Counted from the first letter of the stretch, positions 1 to 9,442 are shown. The stretch is 64,000 nt of DNA from an uncultured Desulfobacteraceae bacterium (GCA_913060875.1 CAJXSL010000020.1:24743-88742), one strand, 5' to 3'. The notes: generated by a model from the sequence alone, not told the origin. Numbers and translations: made by a program.

Positions 1-152
1 CCGATCCGAAAGCGGCGTGGCCGACCGTAGGAAAATTAAGAACATCTGGCGGAAAGTCAAAGACACAATCGATTGCCCTGATCGAGTGATATTACTTACC
101 CGAACGTCCCGCCCCTGTTCGGACGGTAGCGGGTGCGGCAGGTGTGATTTTT

Positions 153-1490
153 TCAGGCCGACGGGATCTTCTTGAACGCGCTATCCGGGAAAAAGCAGTA
201 GGGGCACTCTTCCGGGGGAGCTTCGCCGTAATGGACATATCCGCACATGCGGCAACGCCAGACATCCGACTCCGTTTCGGGGTCCACATCAGGAAAGTCG
301 CGCTTGCTGTGGATCGCTAAATCCTCAAGGGGGGGCATGACCGGCTGATAGCTGCTCAAGGCATGTCCGGCCAGGATAATCCGCTGGACCTCGCTGGTGC
401 CCTCGTAGATGCGGAAGAGACGGGTGTCGCGCAGCAGTTTTTCGACCGGGAAAAAACGGGTGTAGCCATACCCGCCCAGCACCTGCAAGGCCTGATCCAC
501 CACTTCGAAGGCCGCTTCGGTGGCGTAAAGTTTGGAGATGGAGGCATTGACCGTGGGATCGATGCCATTGTCGGCTTCCCAGGCGGCTTTCCAGATCAGG
601 AGCCGGGACGTCTCGACCTTCTGGTACATTTCCGCAATTTTGAATTGAATGGCCTGGAAATTGACGATTTTGCTGCCGAAGGCCCGTCGTTTCTTGGCGT
701 AATCGATGGCAAACTCCATGGCGGAGCGGGCCGCACCCACCGCGAAAGCGCCGATGGATGGCCGCGTGCGGGCGAAGGTGCGCATGGCCAGAACAAAGCC
801 TTCCCCCGGCGCTGCGATCATGTTCTCCTTGGGCACGCGGACGTCTTTGAACCGGATGGCCGTGGTATTGGAATTGCGCTGGCCGAGTTTGGGAATATGG
901 CGCCCCGCCGTTACCCCGTCCCAGTCCGTTTCGACAATGAAAGCACAAATGCCCTGATGCGCCGCTTTGGGGTCCACGGTGGCAAAAACCGATACGTAGT
1001 CGGCGATGCCGCCGTTGGTGATCCAGAATTTGGTGCCGTTCAGGATGTAGGCGTCGCCATCCTCCCGGGCCTGACAGCGCAGGCGGGAGACATCGGAGCC
1101 CATGGTCGGTTCGGAGGTGGCAAAGGCAAAGAACTTGCGGTCCGCGGTGATGGTGGTCAGGTATTTCTGCTTGGCCGTTTCGTTGTCGCAGAGAATCAGG
1201 GGCTCCATGCCCAGCGAATTGTCGAAGATGCTGGTGGCGAGCCCCGGACAGACGGCGGCGAGTTCTTCCGTGGCGATCACGCCTTCCAGTGCGCCGTAGC
1301 CCATGCCCCCGTATGCCTCGGGGATATCGCCGTTGATCAGTCCGGCATCGTAGGCTTTGTGGAGAATGTGCAGGGGGGTATCGTCCGCCTGGTCATATTC
1401 CCAGGCCACCGGCAACAATTCTTGCAGGGCGAATTCGCGGGCTTTTTTCTGGATCGCAATCTGATCGGGGCTTAAGGTAAAGTTCAGCAT
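153..1490 (-). CDS. Acyl-CoA dehydrogenase with C-terminal rubredoxin-like domain
   Basis: 445 residues. Residues 1 to about 385 are a complete acyl-CoA dehydrogenase: N-terminal helical domain, FAD-contact region around TSEPTMGSDV and WITNGG, and the C-terminal catalytic segment RIYEGTSEVQR, whose Glu is the expected base. It would oxidise an acyl-CoA with FAD, normally passing electrons to ETF. The last ~40 residues carry WRCRMCGY and a second CPYC, a four-Cys iron site of the rubrerythrin-type short rubredoxin. This tail is not part of a standard family member and suggests an extra electron-transfer step. The start is set by AGGGAGG 9 bases before ATG. Acyl-chain specificity cannot be read. 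Confidence 0.93.
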   Translation of the reverse strand: MLNFTLSPDQIAIQKKAREFALQELLPVAWEYDQADDTPLHILHKAYDAGLINGDIPEAYGGMGYGALEGVIATEELAAVCPGLATSIFDNSLGMEPLILCDNETAKQKYLTTITADRKFFAFATSEPTMGSDVSRLRCQAREDGDAYILNGTKFWITNGGIADYVSVFATVDPKAAHQGICAFIVETDWDGVTAGRHIPKLGQRNSNTTAIRFKDVRVPKENMIAAPGEGFVLAMRTFARTRPSIGAFAVGAARSAMEFAIDYAKKRRAFGSKIVNFQAIQFKIAEMYQKVETSRLLIWKAAWEADNGIDPTVNASISKLYATEAAFEVVDQALQVLGGYGYTRFFPVEKLLRDTRLFRIYEGTSEVQRIILAGHALSSYQPVMPPLEDLAIHSKRDFPDVDPETESDVWRCRMCGYVHYGEAPPEECPYCFFPDSAFKKIPSA

Positions 1491-1571
1491 TGAAGGACCT
1501 CCCTATGGGCTTGGGGGACGATACGGTGTCTTTCCCTCTTCGAACCTAAAGGTGTGACAAGTCTTGCGGCG

Positions 1572-1964
1572 TTAGTGTTCCTCGAGAGCCGCAATCAGCC
1601 GTCGATATAGCGAGGCGAGTTCTTCCCGGGGTTCGGTGGTCTGAGGCTGTGCCGTCGGTACGATGCCGTAGCGTTGACAAAGAAGCCGGGCCTGATGCCA
1701 GGTCGGCAGCCAGACGAGCTTGTCCTGAAGCGCCTGTCGTGTTCCGAAGATGTCCAAAAAGCGGGGAAGGCTGAGAATGAAGTAGACGTGGTTGGGAAAG
1801 GGGGAAGCCGGCTTGATCAGATGCTGGTGATCCCACACAAAGCAACCGACATGGGGGTTCCAGGGCAGGCCGCTGGTTTTCAGCCGTTGCGCCAGTTGGC
1901 AGAGCTCGTCGTTAAACGGTATGGGCGCAAGATCGATGGCCGGATCGAATACAATGGGTTGCAT
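1572..1964 (-). CDS. Conserved-looking hypothetical protein, 130 aa
   Basis: Family not recognised. The open frame extends further upstream, but GGAGGTGA lies at ideal distance before the ATG at 1964, giving MQPIVFDPAIDL as N-terminus and 130 residues. The protein is soluble with no signal peptide or membrane segment. It is rich in Trp and Pro (PWNPHVGCFVWDHQH, WLPTWHQARLL) and ends in a charged helix. It sits between the acyl-CoA dehydrogenase and the divergent mrp operon with its own ribosome site. Function unknown. Confidence 0.7.
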   Translation of the reverse strand: MQPIVFDPAIDLAPIPFNDELCQLAQRLKTSGLPWNPHVGCFVWDHQHLIKPASPFPNHVYFILSLPRFLDIFGTRQALQDKLVWLPTWHQARLLCQRYGIVPTAQPQTTEPREELASLYRRLIAALEEH

Positions 1965-2163
1965 GGTACCTGTCACCTCCCGATTCTTCATGCCATATCC
2001 AGACGGCCCAGGCAAGGGGGGAGTTGTAACGTCCCCGCATGGATTACGGATTGGCAGAGGGCAATGCCACAAAGGGGCAACCTGCAACCTCACGGGCTGG
2101 TAAAACCGCTCTTCCATTGCGGCGCGTGCGTTTGCCGCAGGAGGACCGCCGCCCTGTTCAAGA

Positions 2164-2192
2164 TTGACATTCGACCGACGAGGTTTAATAAT
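2164..2192 (+). promoter_or_regulatory. Sigma-70-type promoter for the mrp operon
   Basis: TTGACA at 2164-2169, a 17-base spacer and AATAAT at 2187-2192 (5 of 6 matches to the -10 consensus). It is in the 378-base divergent gap 1965-2342, which holds no other feature I can see, and is the only strong promoter ahead of the seven mrp genes. It would give a leader of about 140 bases. Confidence 0.6.
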
Positions 2193-2342
2193 ATTCGGTG
2201 AGATTGCGTCGATAGCCTACGCGGCGTATCTTCGTATCGCGGTCATTTCTTGGCTCAAGCGGTGGTTGCCTGCGGCTGCAACCCCATGTCCACAAGCCTT
2301 TCGGCCATTTACAATGCACGTAAAATTCGGTTGAGGATTGAA

Positions 2343-4607
2343 ATGATGGCGATTTCTACCCACAACCATAGGTCTAACCCCTGGCCCGGCCGCCTGTCAG
2401 CGCTGCTGCCGTTGGGTCTTCTGGTGGGGTTGGTTTTTCAGGCGCCCCGCATTCAGTCCGGACGCCCCCTGGCGTTGGCTTTCGAGTGGGTGCCAGGTCT
2501 TAACGTTCATTTTGCCTTGCTTTTGGATGGGGTGGGGCTTTTATTCGCCCTGATCATTACCGCGATCGGTCTGCTGGTGACAATCTACGCCGATGCCTAC
2601 ATGGTGGGGCACCCCCAACGCAATCGTTTTTTTCTCTACCTGCACGCATTCCTTTTGTCCATGCTGGGGCTCGTTCTGAGCAACGATCTGATTTTGCTTT
2701 TCGTATTCTGGGAGCTGACCAGCCTGTTCTCCTTTCTCCTCATTGGATTTGAACACGCCTCCGCCCAGGCCCGGAACAGTGCCCGCCAGGCCCTGCTGGT
2801 GACCGGTTGCGGGGGGCTTCTCCTGCTGGTGGGCTTTTTAATGGTCGGTCAGGTGACCGGAACCTATGCGCTGTCCGAACTCCCCGGTCATGCGGCGCAA
2901 CTCCATCGTCATTCGCTCTATCTATCCATTTTGATGTGTATGCTGGCCGGCGCTTTTACCAAGTCGGCCCAGTTTCCTTTTCATTTCTGGCTGCCCAACG
3001 CCATGGCGGCGCCCACGCCCATCAGCGCTTTTCTTCACTCGGCCACCATGGTGAAGGCCGGTATCTATCTTCTGGCCAGGCTCCACCCGGTATTGGGGGG
3101 GACGCCGGTATGGATGACGACGCTGGTCCTCCTGGGCGCGTTTACGGCCCTGTGGGGTGCCGCCGTCTCCATAGCCCGGACCGAATTGAAAAGCATTCTG
3201 GCCCAGACCACCATCATGGCGTTGGGGATCATGACCATGTTTCTCGGCGGGCGTTCGGCACCGGCCCTGACGGCCGCCATGACGTTCCTGCTGGTCCATT
3301 CCCTCTATAAATCCGCTCTTTTCATGGTGGCGGGCGCCATCGACCACCAGACCGGCACCCGTGAAATCGAGAAGATTGGCGGTCTGGCCCGGTTCATGCC
3401 GTTCACGGCGGCCGCGACCCTCTTTGCGACGTTATCCATGGCCGGTTTTCCTCTTTTTATCGGGTTCATCGGCAAGGAGATCATGTACAAGGGCGCGTTG
3501 ACTGAGGACGTTTTCCCCGGTCTGGCCGCCGGCGCAACGTTGGTTTCCAACGCCCTGATGACGGCGGTGGCGGCCACGCTGGTCTTACGGCCTTTCTGGG
3601 GCCAGCCCCGTAAAGTCCACCCTTCCGGTGAAGCCCCCTGGCAGATGTGGATCGGCCCCTTGCTGATCGGCGGGACCTGTCTGGGATTCGGTCTGATTCC
3701 GGACTGGGTCGGCCACTGGCTGGTGGAACCTGCGGTGCGCGCGATTCACGTCACCCCTGTCGATGTCGAACTCAAGTTGTTTTACGGTTTCAACACGCCC
3801 CTGCTTCTCAGCATGATCACGATCCTGATGGGGGGAAGCTTTTACGTGTTTCGCCGGTGGCTGCGCCGACGTTTGTCGCAGCTTTTGCCCGCTCTGCCCA
3901 TCACGACGGAAGGCCTTTACGAAGGGCTCGTAGCCGCCGTGATATCTTTCGCCAAATGGCAGACACGCCGGTTGCAAAACGGGTCTCTTTTCCAGTACCT
4001 GGTCGTCATCATCGGTGCCACCGTCGTCAGTGTGGGCTGGGTTTTCCTGGGATCGGCGCCCCTCAGCGCCCTTTGGAATCCCCCGGAATTTCCTGGTTGG
4101 CTGGGGCTGTTGCTCATCGCCATGCTCATGGCCATCGGGATTGTCGTTCAGGCGCGGTCCCGCGTCCTGGCCATCTGCGGGTTGGGTGTCATCGGAGCCG
4201 GAGCGGCGATCCTGTTTTTGGTTTTCGGCGCCCCGGATGTGGGGTTGACCCAGATTCTGGTGGAGACGTTGACGCTGATCATCGTCGCCATCGTTCTCCT
4301 GCGTCTGCCGCCCATCGAACCGCAGCCGGATGCCAACCGGTTACAGCACACCTTGCGCTTGACGCTGTCCATTGGCAGCGGTGTACTGGTGAGCGCCTTT
4401 TTGATCGCGGTCACCCAGCATGACGTGGATCGTACGATCACCACCTTTTACGAACAGGCCAGTTACATCCAGGCCCATGGGCGCAACATCGTCAATGTCA
4501 TCCTGGTGGATTTTCGAAGCCTGGACACGCTCGGGGAAATAACGGTGGTGGCCGTCTCGGCCCTGGCGGCCCGGGCATTGATCCGAAAGAAACGGTCGGC
4601 ACCATGA
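2343..4607 (+). CDS. mrpA: Mrp Na+/H+ antiporter subunit A
   Basis: 754 residues from ATG 2343, chosen because TTGAGGA precedes it; an in-frame ATG at 2250 lacks a ribosome site. It is a large polytopic membrane protein of the NuoL/MrpA family with the membrane Glu in FVFWELTSLFSFLL, the Lys in HSLYKSALFM, and the MrpA C-terminal extension ending near DTLGEITVVAVSALAARAL. The length fits the two-part MrpA type (about 750-800 aa). It carries proton/sodium translocation in the hetero-oligomeric Mrp complex of the inner membrane. Its TGA overlaps the mrpB ATG (ATGA), implying translational coupling. Confidence 0.95.
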   Translation: MMAISTHNHRSNPWPGRLSALLPLGLLVGLVFQAPRIQSGRPLALAFEWVPGLNVHFALLLDGVGLLFALIITAIGLLVTIYADAYMVGHPQRNRFFLYLHAFLLSMLGLVLSNDLILLFVFWELTSLFSFLLIGFEHASAQARNSARQALLVTGCGGLLLLVGFLMVGQVTGTYALSELPGHAAQLHRHSLYLSILMCMLAGAFTKSAQFPFHFWLPNAMAAPTPISAFLHSATMVKAGIYLLARLHPVLGGTPVWMTTLVLLGAFTALWGAAVSIARTELKSILAQTTIMALGIMTMFLGGRSAPALTAAMTFLLVHSLYKSALFMVAGAIDHQTGTREIEKIGGLARFMPFTAAATLFATLSMAGFPLFIGFIGKEIMYKGALTEDVFPGLAAGATLVSNALMTAVAATLVLRPFWGQPRKVHPSGEAPWQMWIGPLLIGGTCLGFGLIPDWVGHWLVEPAVRAIHVTPVDVELKLFYGFNTPLLLSMITILMGGSFYVFRRWLRRRLSQLLPALPITTEGLYEGLVAAVISFAKWQTRRLQNGSLFQYLVVIIGATVVSVGWVFLGSAPLSALWNPPEFPGWLGLLLIAMLMAIGIVVQARSRVLAICGLGVIGAGAAILFLVFGAPDVGLTQILVETLTLIIVAIVLLRLPPIEPQPDANRLQHTLRLTLSIGSGVLVSAFLIAVTQHDVDRTITTFYEQASYIQAHGRNIVNVILVDFRSLDTLGEITVVAVSALAARALIRKKRSAP

Positions 4608-5002
4608 GATCCGTAATCCTGAAAACGGCCACCCGCCTGGTGAGTGCCCTGGTCATGGTGCTTGCCGTTTATCTTCTGTGGCGGGGTCATCATGCCCCCG
4701 GCGGCGGTTTTATCGCCGCCCTGGTGGCGGCCACAGGATTTGCGCTGGTAGCCCTCAGCGAGGGGCCAGCGGCGGTTCGTCAGGGGCTTCGCCTCCGACC
4801 GTCGCACATGATGGGGGCCGGTTTGGGCTTGGCCCTCGGTTCCGGCGTTATCGGCATGCTGGCCCAGCGGCCGTTTTTAACCGGTGTCTGGTGGCCGCCC
4901 TCCGGGGTTGTCGTGGGCACCCCCCTTCTTTTCGATACCGGCGTCTTCATGGTCGTGCTGGGGGCCATCCTGTCCGTTCTGCTGGCGCTGGAGGAGACGT
5001 AA
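4604..5002 (+). CDS. mrpB: Mrp antiporter subunit B
   Basis: 132 residues with four hydrophobic segments. It has the family hallmark HHAPGGGFIAAL after the first helix and LLFDTGVFMVVLGA near the end, both typical of MrpB/MnhB. It is a small structural subunit of the Mrp cation/proton antiporter. It starts inside the mrpA stop codon and is followed one base later by mrpC. Confidence 0.95.
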   Translation: MRSVILKTATRLVSALVMVLAVYLLWRGHHAPGGGFIAALVAATGFALVALSEGPAAVRQGLRLRPSHMMGAGLGLALGSGVIGMLAQRPFLTGVWWPPSGVVVGTPLLFDTGVFMVVLGAILSVLLALEET

Positions 5003-5003
5003 A

Positions 5004-5402
5004 ATGGAGACGGTGCTGGCAATTGTATGCGGATGCCTGGTTGCCGGCGGCATTTATCTGCTGCTGAGCCAAAACCTGGTGCGCATGCTCTTCGGCCTGA
5101 TCATGTTGAGCAACGCCGTCAACCTGGCCATTTTTGTAGCCGGCGGCCTGACCCACACGCAACCGGCCCTGATCGCTGCTGGTGACAGTGTCCCGGGGGC
5201 GTCCATGGCCAATGCCTTGCCCCAGGCCCTGGTTCTCACAGCCATCGTGATCGGATTTGCACTGCTGGTTTTCATGTTCGTGCTCTTCTATCGCAGCTAC
5301 GAGGTGTTGGGTACGACCGATACCCGCCGGATGCCCGAGGATGGACCGGCCCGCGCGTATCCGTCCCAAAACACCACCACCCGGCAGGAAATGGGGCCAT
5401 GA
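5004..5402 (+). CDS. mrpC: Mrp antiporter subunit C (NuoK-like)
   Basis: 132 residues. Three membrane helices match the NuoK/MrpC fold: LIMLSNAVNLAIF in helix 2 and PQALVLTAIVIGFA in helix 3. The start at 5004 follows GGAGG of the mrpB end. The C-terminal 35 residues are a hydrophilic tail, a little longer than usual. It overlaps mrpD by ATGA. It contributes to the proton-conducting core of the Mrp complex. Confidence 0.95.
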   Translation: METVLAIVCGCLVAGGIYLLLSQNLVRMLFGLIMLSNAVNLAIFVAGGLTHTQPALIAAGDSVPGASMANALPQALVLTAIVIGFALLVFMFVLFYRSYEVLGTTDTRRMPEDGPARAYPSQNTTTRQEMGP

Positions 5403-6895
5403 CCAATCTTTTAATCTATCCCATTCTCCTGCCCTTTGCCACGGCGGTCGGCAGCCTGCTGCTCTGGCGCAGGCCGGCCTTGCAGCAGACGCTTTCCCTG
5501 ATCGGCTCCGCCGGTCATCTGGCGGCCTGCCTTTTTCTGCTGGCCGCCGTTGTGCAAGACGGTATACAGGTCCTTGCCGTCGGCAATTGGCCTGCGCCTT
5601 ACGGTATTTCGCTGGTGGCGGACCACCTGAGCGTCCTGATGCTGATGGTGACGGGAATTCTGGGCACCGCGACGGCGCTGTATGCGCGCGGAGAGATGGC
5701 GATCTCCCTGCGTTCCCAGGGCTTCCACGCTCTTTTCCAGGTTCTGATCGGTGGGATCAGCGGCGCTTTTTTGACCGGCGATCTGTTCAACCTGTATGTC
5801 TGGTTCGAAGTGATCCTGATGGCCTCTTTCGGGCTCATCATTTGGGGTCAGGGCCGTGCCCAGTTTGTCGGAGCCGTACGTTACGTGGTCATCAATCTCC
5901 TGGCGACCCTTCTATTCCTATTAGGCCTGGCTCTGCTCTACGGCCTGACGGGCACCCTCAATATGGCCCATCTGCACCAGCAGATCATGACGCAGGAATC
6001 CCACGGGCTGGTCACGGCCGTGGCGTTTATGTTCATGGCGGCGTTTGGCATCAAGGCCGGCATGTTTCCGCTGTTCTTCTGGCTGCCGGCATCCTATCAC
6101 ACGCCGCCGATTGCCATATCGGCCCTTTTCGCCGGCATGCTTACCAAAGTCGGCGTCTACGCCCTCATCCGCACCTTCAGCCTCGTATTTTTACACGATA
6201 CGGCCACCACCCACGCCGTGCTTTTAGTGGCTGCGGGCTTGACGATGGTAACGGGTGTACTGGGGGCGGCCGCCCAGAACGAATTCCGCCGCATTCTCTC
6301 TTTCCATATCATCAGCCAGGTGGGCTATATGCTCCTTGGCCTGGCATTGTGGACGCCTTTGGCGCTCGCCGGTGCCGTGTTCTACCTGGTGCATCACATG
6401 ATCGTAAAAGCCAATCTCTTTCTGGTCAGCGGACTGAGCCGGGATTGCAGCGGCACCCTGGAATTGCCCGCGATGGGTGGATTGTACGGTGCAAAGCCCT
6501 TTTTGGCGGTTCTCTTTTTCATCCCGGCCTTTTCCCTGGCCGGATTTCCGCCCCTGTCCGGTTTCTGGGCCAAGTTGCTGGTGATTCAATCCAGTCTCGA
6601 GGCCGAACACTATACCGTGGCCGCGGTCGCCGTGCTGGTGGGCCTGATGACCGTCTATTCCATGGTGAAGATCTGGATTGAGGCCTTCTGGAAGCCGTCG
6701 CCGGATTTCGGACCGGACCAGCGGGCCATCGTGCCTTCCGCCTGGAAGATCGCACCGGTCTGTGCCCTGGCGCTGATTACCCTGTGCATCGGCATCGGCG
6801 CGGAACCCGTTTATCAACTGGCCGACACCGCGGCCCGGGAGCTCATGGCGCCGCAGGTTTATGTCCGGGCGGTTCTGGGAGGCGCCGGCCCATGA
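5399..6895 (+). CDS. mrpD: Mrp antiporter subunit D (NuoN/NuoM-like)
   Basis: 498 residues with about 14 membrane helices, of the proton-conducting antiporter family. Visible key parts are the helix-5 Glu in LYVWFEVILMASFG, the Lys of FGIKAGMFPLFFWLP, and FHIISQVGYMLLG with HHMIVKANLF. Together with MrpA it forms the ion-translocating part of the antiporter. Both ends overlap neighbouring genes by four bases, so expression of mrpC, D and E should be coupled. Confidence 0.95.
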   Translation: MTNLLIYPILLPFATAVGSLLLWRRPALQQTLSLIGSAGHLAACLFLLAAVVQDGIQVLAVGNWPAPYGISLVADHLSVLMLMVTGILGTATALYARGEMAISLRSQGFHALFQVLIGGISGAFLTGDLFNLYVWFEVILMASFGLIIWGQGRAQFVGAVRYVVINLLATLLFLLGLALLYGLTGTLNMAHLHQQIMTQESHGLVTAVAFMFMAAFGIKAGMFPLFFWLPASYHTPPIAISALFAGMLTKVGVYALIRTFSLVFLHDTATTHAVLLVAAGLTMVTGVLGAAAQNEFRRILSFHIISQVGYMLLGLALWTPLALAGAVFYLVHHMIVKANLFLVSGLSRDCSGTLELPAMGGLYGAKPFLAVLFFIPAFSLAGFPPLSGFWAKLLVIQSSLEAEHYTVAAVAVLVGLMTVYSMVKIWIEAFWKPSPDFGPDQRAIVPSAWKIAPVCALALITLCIGIGAEPVYQLADTAARELMAPQVYVRAVLGGAGP

Positions 6896-7365
6896 ACCTC
6901 TTTCTGATCAACATCCTTTTGGCCGTGGGTTTCATGATCGCGTTGGAGTCTTTTACCCTGGCAACCCTTTTCACGGGCATGGTTGTGGGGTACATGGCCT
7001 TGTGGCTCACCCGCCCCCTTTATGGAGACGACCGTTACTTTCAACGGTTTGCCACGATCGTTCGACTGGTTATTTTTTTCATCAAGGCCCTGGTGATTTC
7101 CAATCTGCGTGTGCTGCGGGCTGTTCTGGCACCCAGCCAGATCAGCCGACCAGGCATCATCCGGCTCCCCCTGGATGCCCGGACGGATATGGAGATCATG
7201 CTGGTGGCCAATCTGATATCCCTGACGCCGGGGACCCTGAGTATCGACGTATCCGAAGATCGCCGCAATCTTTACGTGCACGTCATGTTTCTGGAGGATG
7301 TGGATGACGCCCGCCGGGAACTCAAAGAGGGGTTGGAGCGTCGGGTATTGGAGGTGCTGCGATGA
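6892..7365 (+). CDS. mrpE: Mrp antiporter subunit E
   Basis: 157 residues. Two or three N-terminal membrane segments precede a cytoplasmic domain with the MrpE signature LVANLISLTPGTLSIDV and VHVMFLED. The start at 6892 sits in an ATGA overlap with mrpD; an earlier in-frame ATG would lie inside mrpD. It is a structural/assembly subunit of the Mrp complex. Confidence 0.94.
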   Translation: MNLFLINILLAVGFMIALESFTLATLFTGMVVGYMALWLTRPLYGDDRYFQRFATIVRLVIFFIKALVISNLRVLRAVLAPSQISRPGIIRLPLDARTDMEIMLVANLISLTPGTLSIDVSEDRRNLYVHVMFLEDVDDARRELKEGLERRVLEVLR

Positions 7366-7676
7366 CGCTGACCGGTTCCGTGGTGCTACAGGGGGCGGCG
7401 CTGATCGGCCTGTCCATCCTGGCTCTGAGTATGACGGTGGCGGTTTACGGCATCATTCGCGGACCCCGCCGGGCGGACCGTATCGTCGCGCTGGACCTGC
7501 TGTCCATACTGGTGGTGGCCCTCGTGGTGCTGTACGCGATTTATTCCCAGGACGCGGTTTATCTGGATGTGGCCATAGCCTATGCCCTGGTCGCTTTTCT
7601 GGGAACGGTGGCTTTGGCCCGTTTTTTGGAGCGGTCGGCCTCCCAGTGCCGACGGGAAGGAGAGGACGATGATTGA
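7362..7676 (+). CDS. mrpF: Mrp antiporter subunit F
   Basis: 104 residues, three membrane helices. The family motif RGPRRADRIVALDLL follows helix 1. Usual length for MrpF/MnhF. The start lies in an ATGA overlap with mrpE and the end overlaps mrpG by eight bases. Confidence 0.94.
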   Translation: MTLTGSVVLQGAALIGLSILALSMTVAVYGIIRGPRRADRIVALDLLSILVVALVVLYAIYSQDAVYLDVAIAYALVAFLGTVALARFLERSASQCRREGEDDD

Positions 7677-8016
7677 GTGGCTTGCAGCGGTTCTCCTATT
7701 GCTGGGATGCCTGTTTTGTCTGCTGGCGGCCGTGGGTCTCGTGCGCTTGCCGGATACGTTGACGCGTATGCATGCCGCCACCAAAGCCGGTACCTTGGGC
7801 GCCGGCCTGATCCTCGGCGCCGTGGCCGTCCTGTTTGGCGATATCGGTACGGTCCTCAGAACCTTTCTGGTCCTGATTTTTCTGTTCATGACCGTGCCGG
7901 TGGGCGCCCATCTCATCGGCAGGGCCGCCTATTGCTCGGGCATACGGTTGTCGTCCCGGACATGGGTGGACCACCTGCGTGAGGATTTGGAAGGCAAAGA
8001 CAAAAGCGAAAGGTGA
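7669..8016 (+). CDS. mrpG: Mrp antiporter subunit G
   Basis: 115 residues, three membrane helices. MrpG signature VGLVRLPDTLTRMHAATKAGTLG follows helix 1. The start at 7669 is preceded by GGAAGGAGAGG inside the mrpF end. It completes the seven-subunit set A-G in canonical order, so the antiporter should be functional in Na+ extrusion and pH homeostasis. A charged 25-residue tail ends the protein. Confidence 0.94.
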   Translation: MIEWLAAVLLLLGCLFCLLAAVGLVRLPDTLTRMHAATKAGTLGAGLILGAVAVLFGDIGTVLRTFLVLIFLFMTVPVGAHLIGRAAYCSGIRLSSRTWVDHLREDLEGKDKSER

Positions 8017-8048
8017 AGATCAACCATCAGAACAAGTGAGGATCCATC

Positions 8049-8981
8049 ATGGAGAAAAAACTCCTCGTTGCTGTAGACGATTCCCTGCAGGCCATGAAAG
8101 CCATCGACTACGTGGCGCTTATGGCCCGTGTTCTTGCGCCCGTCCGTTTTGTCCTCTTTCATGTCCAACCGGCGTTGTCCCAATATCTGACGGATGAGGC
8201 CCGGCGTAAAGAAAAGGCGCGACGGGTGTTGAAGGAGATATTGGCGGCGAATGACGCCAAAGGCCGAGAGGTGCTGGACAGTGCTCTCCAGCGGATGGCG
8301 CGCAAAGGCGTGGACCCCAAGCGGATTGAAACCGTCACCGCGCCCATGGACGTTGGCGTGGCGAACGATATTCTCGCGGTTGGCAATGCGAAGCCCTATG
8401 ATGCCATCATTGTCGCCCGCCGGGGGGCCTCTTCGATTCAAAAATGGTTCATGGGCAGTGTCACCGCCAATCTTGTCGAGCACACGACCCTCGTTCCGAT
8501 TTGGGTGGTGGACGGAACGGTTTCTTCCGCGAATATCCTGTTAGCCGCAGACGGCAGCGCCTCAGCGTTGCGGGCGTTGGATCATGTCGCGTTCATGCTA
8601 TCCGGCCACCCGACCCCGGACCTCCAGATTCTGCATATCCGGCCGCGGCTTCAGGACTACTGCGAAATTGAAATGACCAACGAAGCGGCGCGGGATGCCG
8701 AAACGGTTTTGATCAGCGATGATCAGCATTGCATGACCGGCTTTCGCGAACAGGCCATGACCGTGCTGGAAAAAAACGATTTTCCCATGGAACGTCTGAA
8801 CTGGGAAACCCTTGACGGGAAGCTGGCGGTTGCCCATGCCATCCTGAATCATATAGACCGGAATGACTACGGTACGGTGGTGATGGGTCGGCGCGGGAGA
8901 AGTAAAAGCAAGTTTACGGGCAGTGTGTCCCGCCGCCTGTTGCACAAAGCCGAAAACACTGCGCTGTGGGTGGTGCCATAA
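8049..8981 (+). CDS. Tandem-domain universal stress protein (UspA type)
   Basis: 310 residues, two Usp domains of about 150 residues. Each starts with a beta strand ending in Asp (LLVAVDDS and ILLAADGS) and ends with a glycine-rich segment: RRGASSIQKWFMGS in the first, GRRGRSKSKFTGSVS in the second. The second matches the G-x2-G-x(7-9)-G(S/T) nucleotide-binding pattern and the first is weaker. Cytoplasmic. GAGGATCCATC precedes the ATG. It lies 32 bases after mrpG and is probably cotranscribed, linking it to ion or pH stress. Confidence 0.9.
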   Translation: MEKKLLVAVDDSLQAMKAIDYVALMARVLAPVRFVLFHVQPALSQYLTDEARRKEKARRVLKEILAANDAKGREVLDSALQRMARKGVDPKRIETVTAPMDVGVANDILAVGNAKPYDAIIVARRGASSIQKWFMGSVTANLVEHTTLVPIWVVDGTVSSANILLAADGSASALRALDHVAFMLSGHPTPDLQILHIRPRLQDYCEIEMTNEAARDAETVLISDDQHCMTGFREQAMTVLEKNDFPMERLNWETLDGKLAVAHAILNHIDRNDYGTVVMGRRGRSKSKFTGSVSRRLLHKAENTALWVVP

Positions 8982-9022
8982 CGAGAGACAAACGATCGCC
9001 TCTGAAGAAAGTGAGTCTTACG

Positions 9023-9442
9023 ATGATCACCGGGTTTTTAAAAAAATTTGAACATGCGATTATCATTGCCTTGATTGTCATGATGATTGTGGTGGTTCTG
9101 ATATCCACCGTTGAATTGGCCTATATTATTGTTTTGGACATCATTAAACCCCCGATCTTTTGGCTGGAAATCGAGGATTTGCTTGATATTTTCGGCTTTT
9201 TCCTTCTGATTCTTATCGGGGTTGAACTGTTGGAGACGATCAAGGCCTATCTGGCCCAGAAGGTGGTGCACTCGGAAATTGTCTTGGAGGTGGCCCTGAT
9301 TGCCATTACCCGGAAAGTGATTATTCTCGACGTCAAGGAATACTCCGGCCTGGCGATTGTCGGCATCGCCGCCCTTATCATTTCCATTGCCGTCGCCTAC
9401 CATTTTCTCAAACAGCCCCGCAAGCGCCTCATAAATGAATAG
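9023..9442 (+). CDS. PsiE-like inner-membrane protein
   Basis: 139 residues, about four membrane helices. The middle segment IEDLLDIFGFFLLILIGVELLETIKAY and the later EVALIAITRKVI match the phosphate-starvation-inducible PsiE family. The molecular function of that family is unknown. The start at ATG 9023 was chosen because the open frame's earlier ATG lies inside the preceding usp gene. It sits between two usp genes, so a role in a membrane stress response is plausible but inferred. Confidence 0.8.
   Translation: MITGFLKKFEHAIIIALIVMMIVVVLISTVELAYIIVLDIIKPPIFWLEIEDLLDIFGFFLLILIGVELLETIKAYLAQKVVHSEIVLEVALIAITRKVIILDVKEYSGLAIVGIAALIISIAVAYHFLKQPRKRLINE

Noticed and set aside
100..122. CCGAAC/GTTCGG hairpin downstream of the acyl-CoA dehydrogenase gene
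   Set aside because: Six-base arms and no T-run on either strand; too weak to call a terminator.
363..1475. Long plus-strand frame (370 codons) opposite the acyl-CoA dehydrogenase
   Set aside because: Antisense shadow of a recognised gene caused by GC-rich codon bias; no domain. The same applies to the long antisense frames opposite panP, secA and the AAA-Lon gene.
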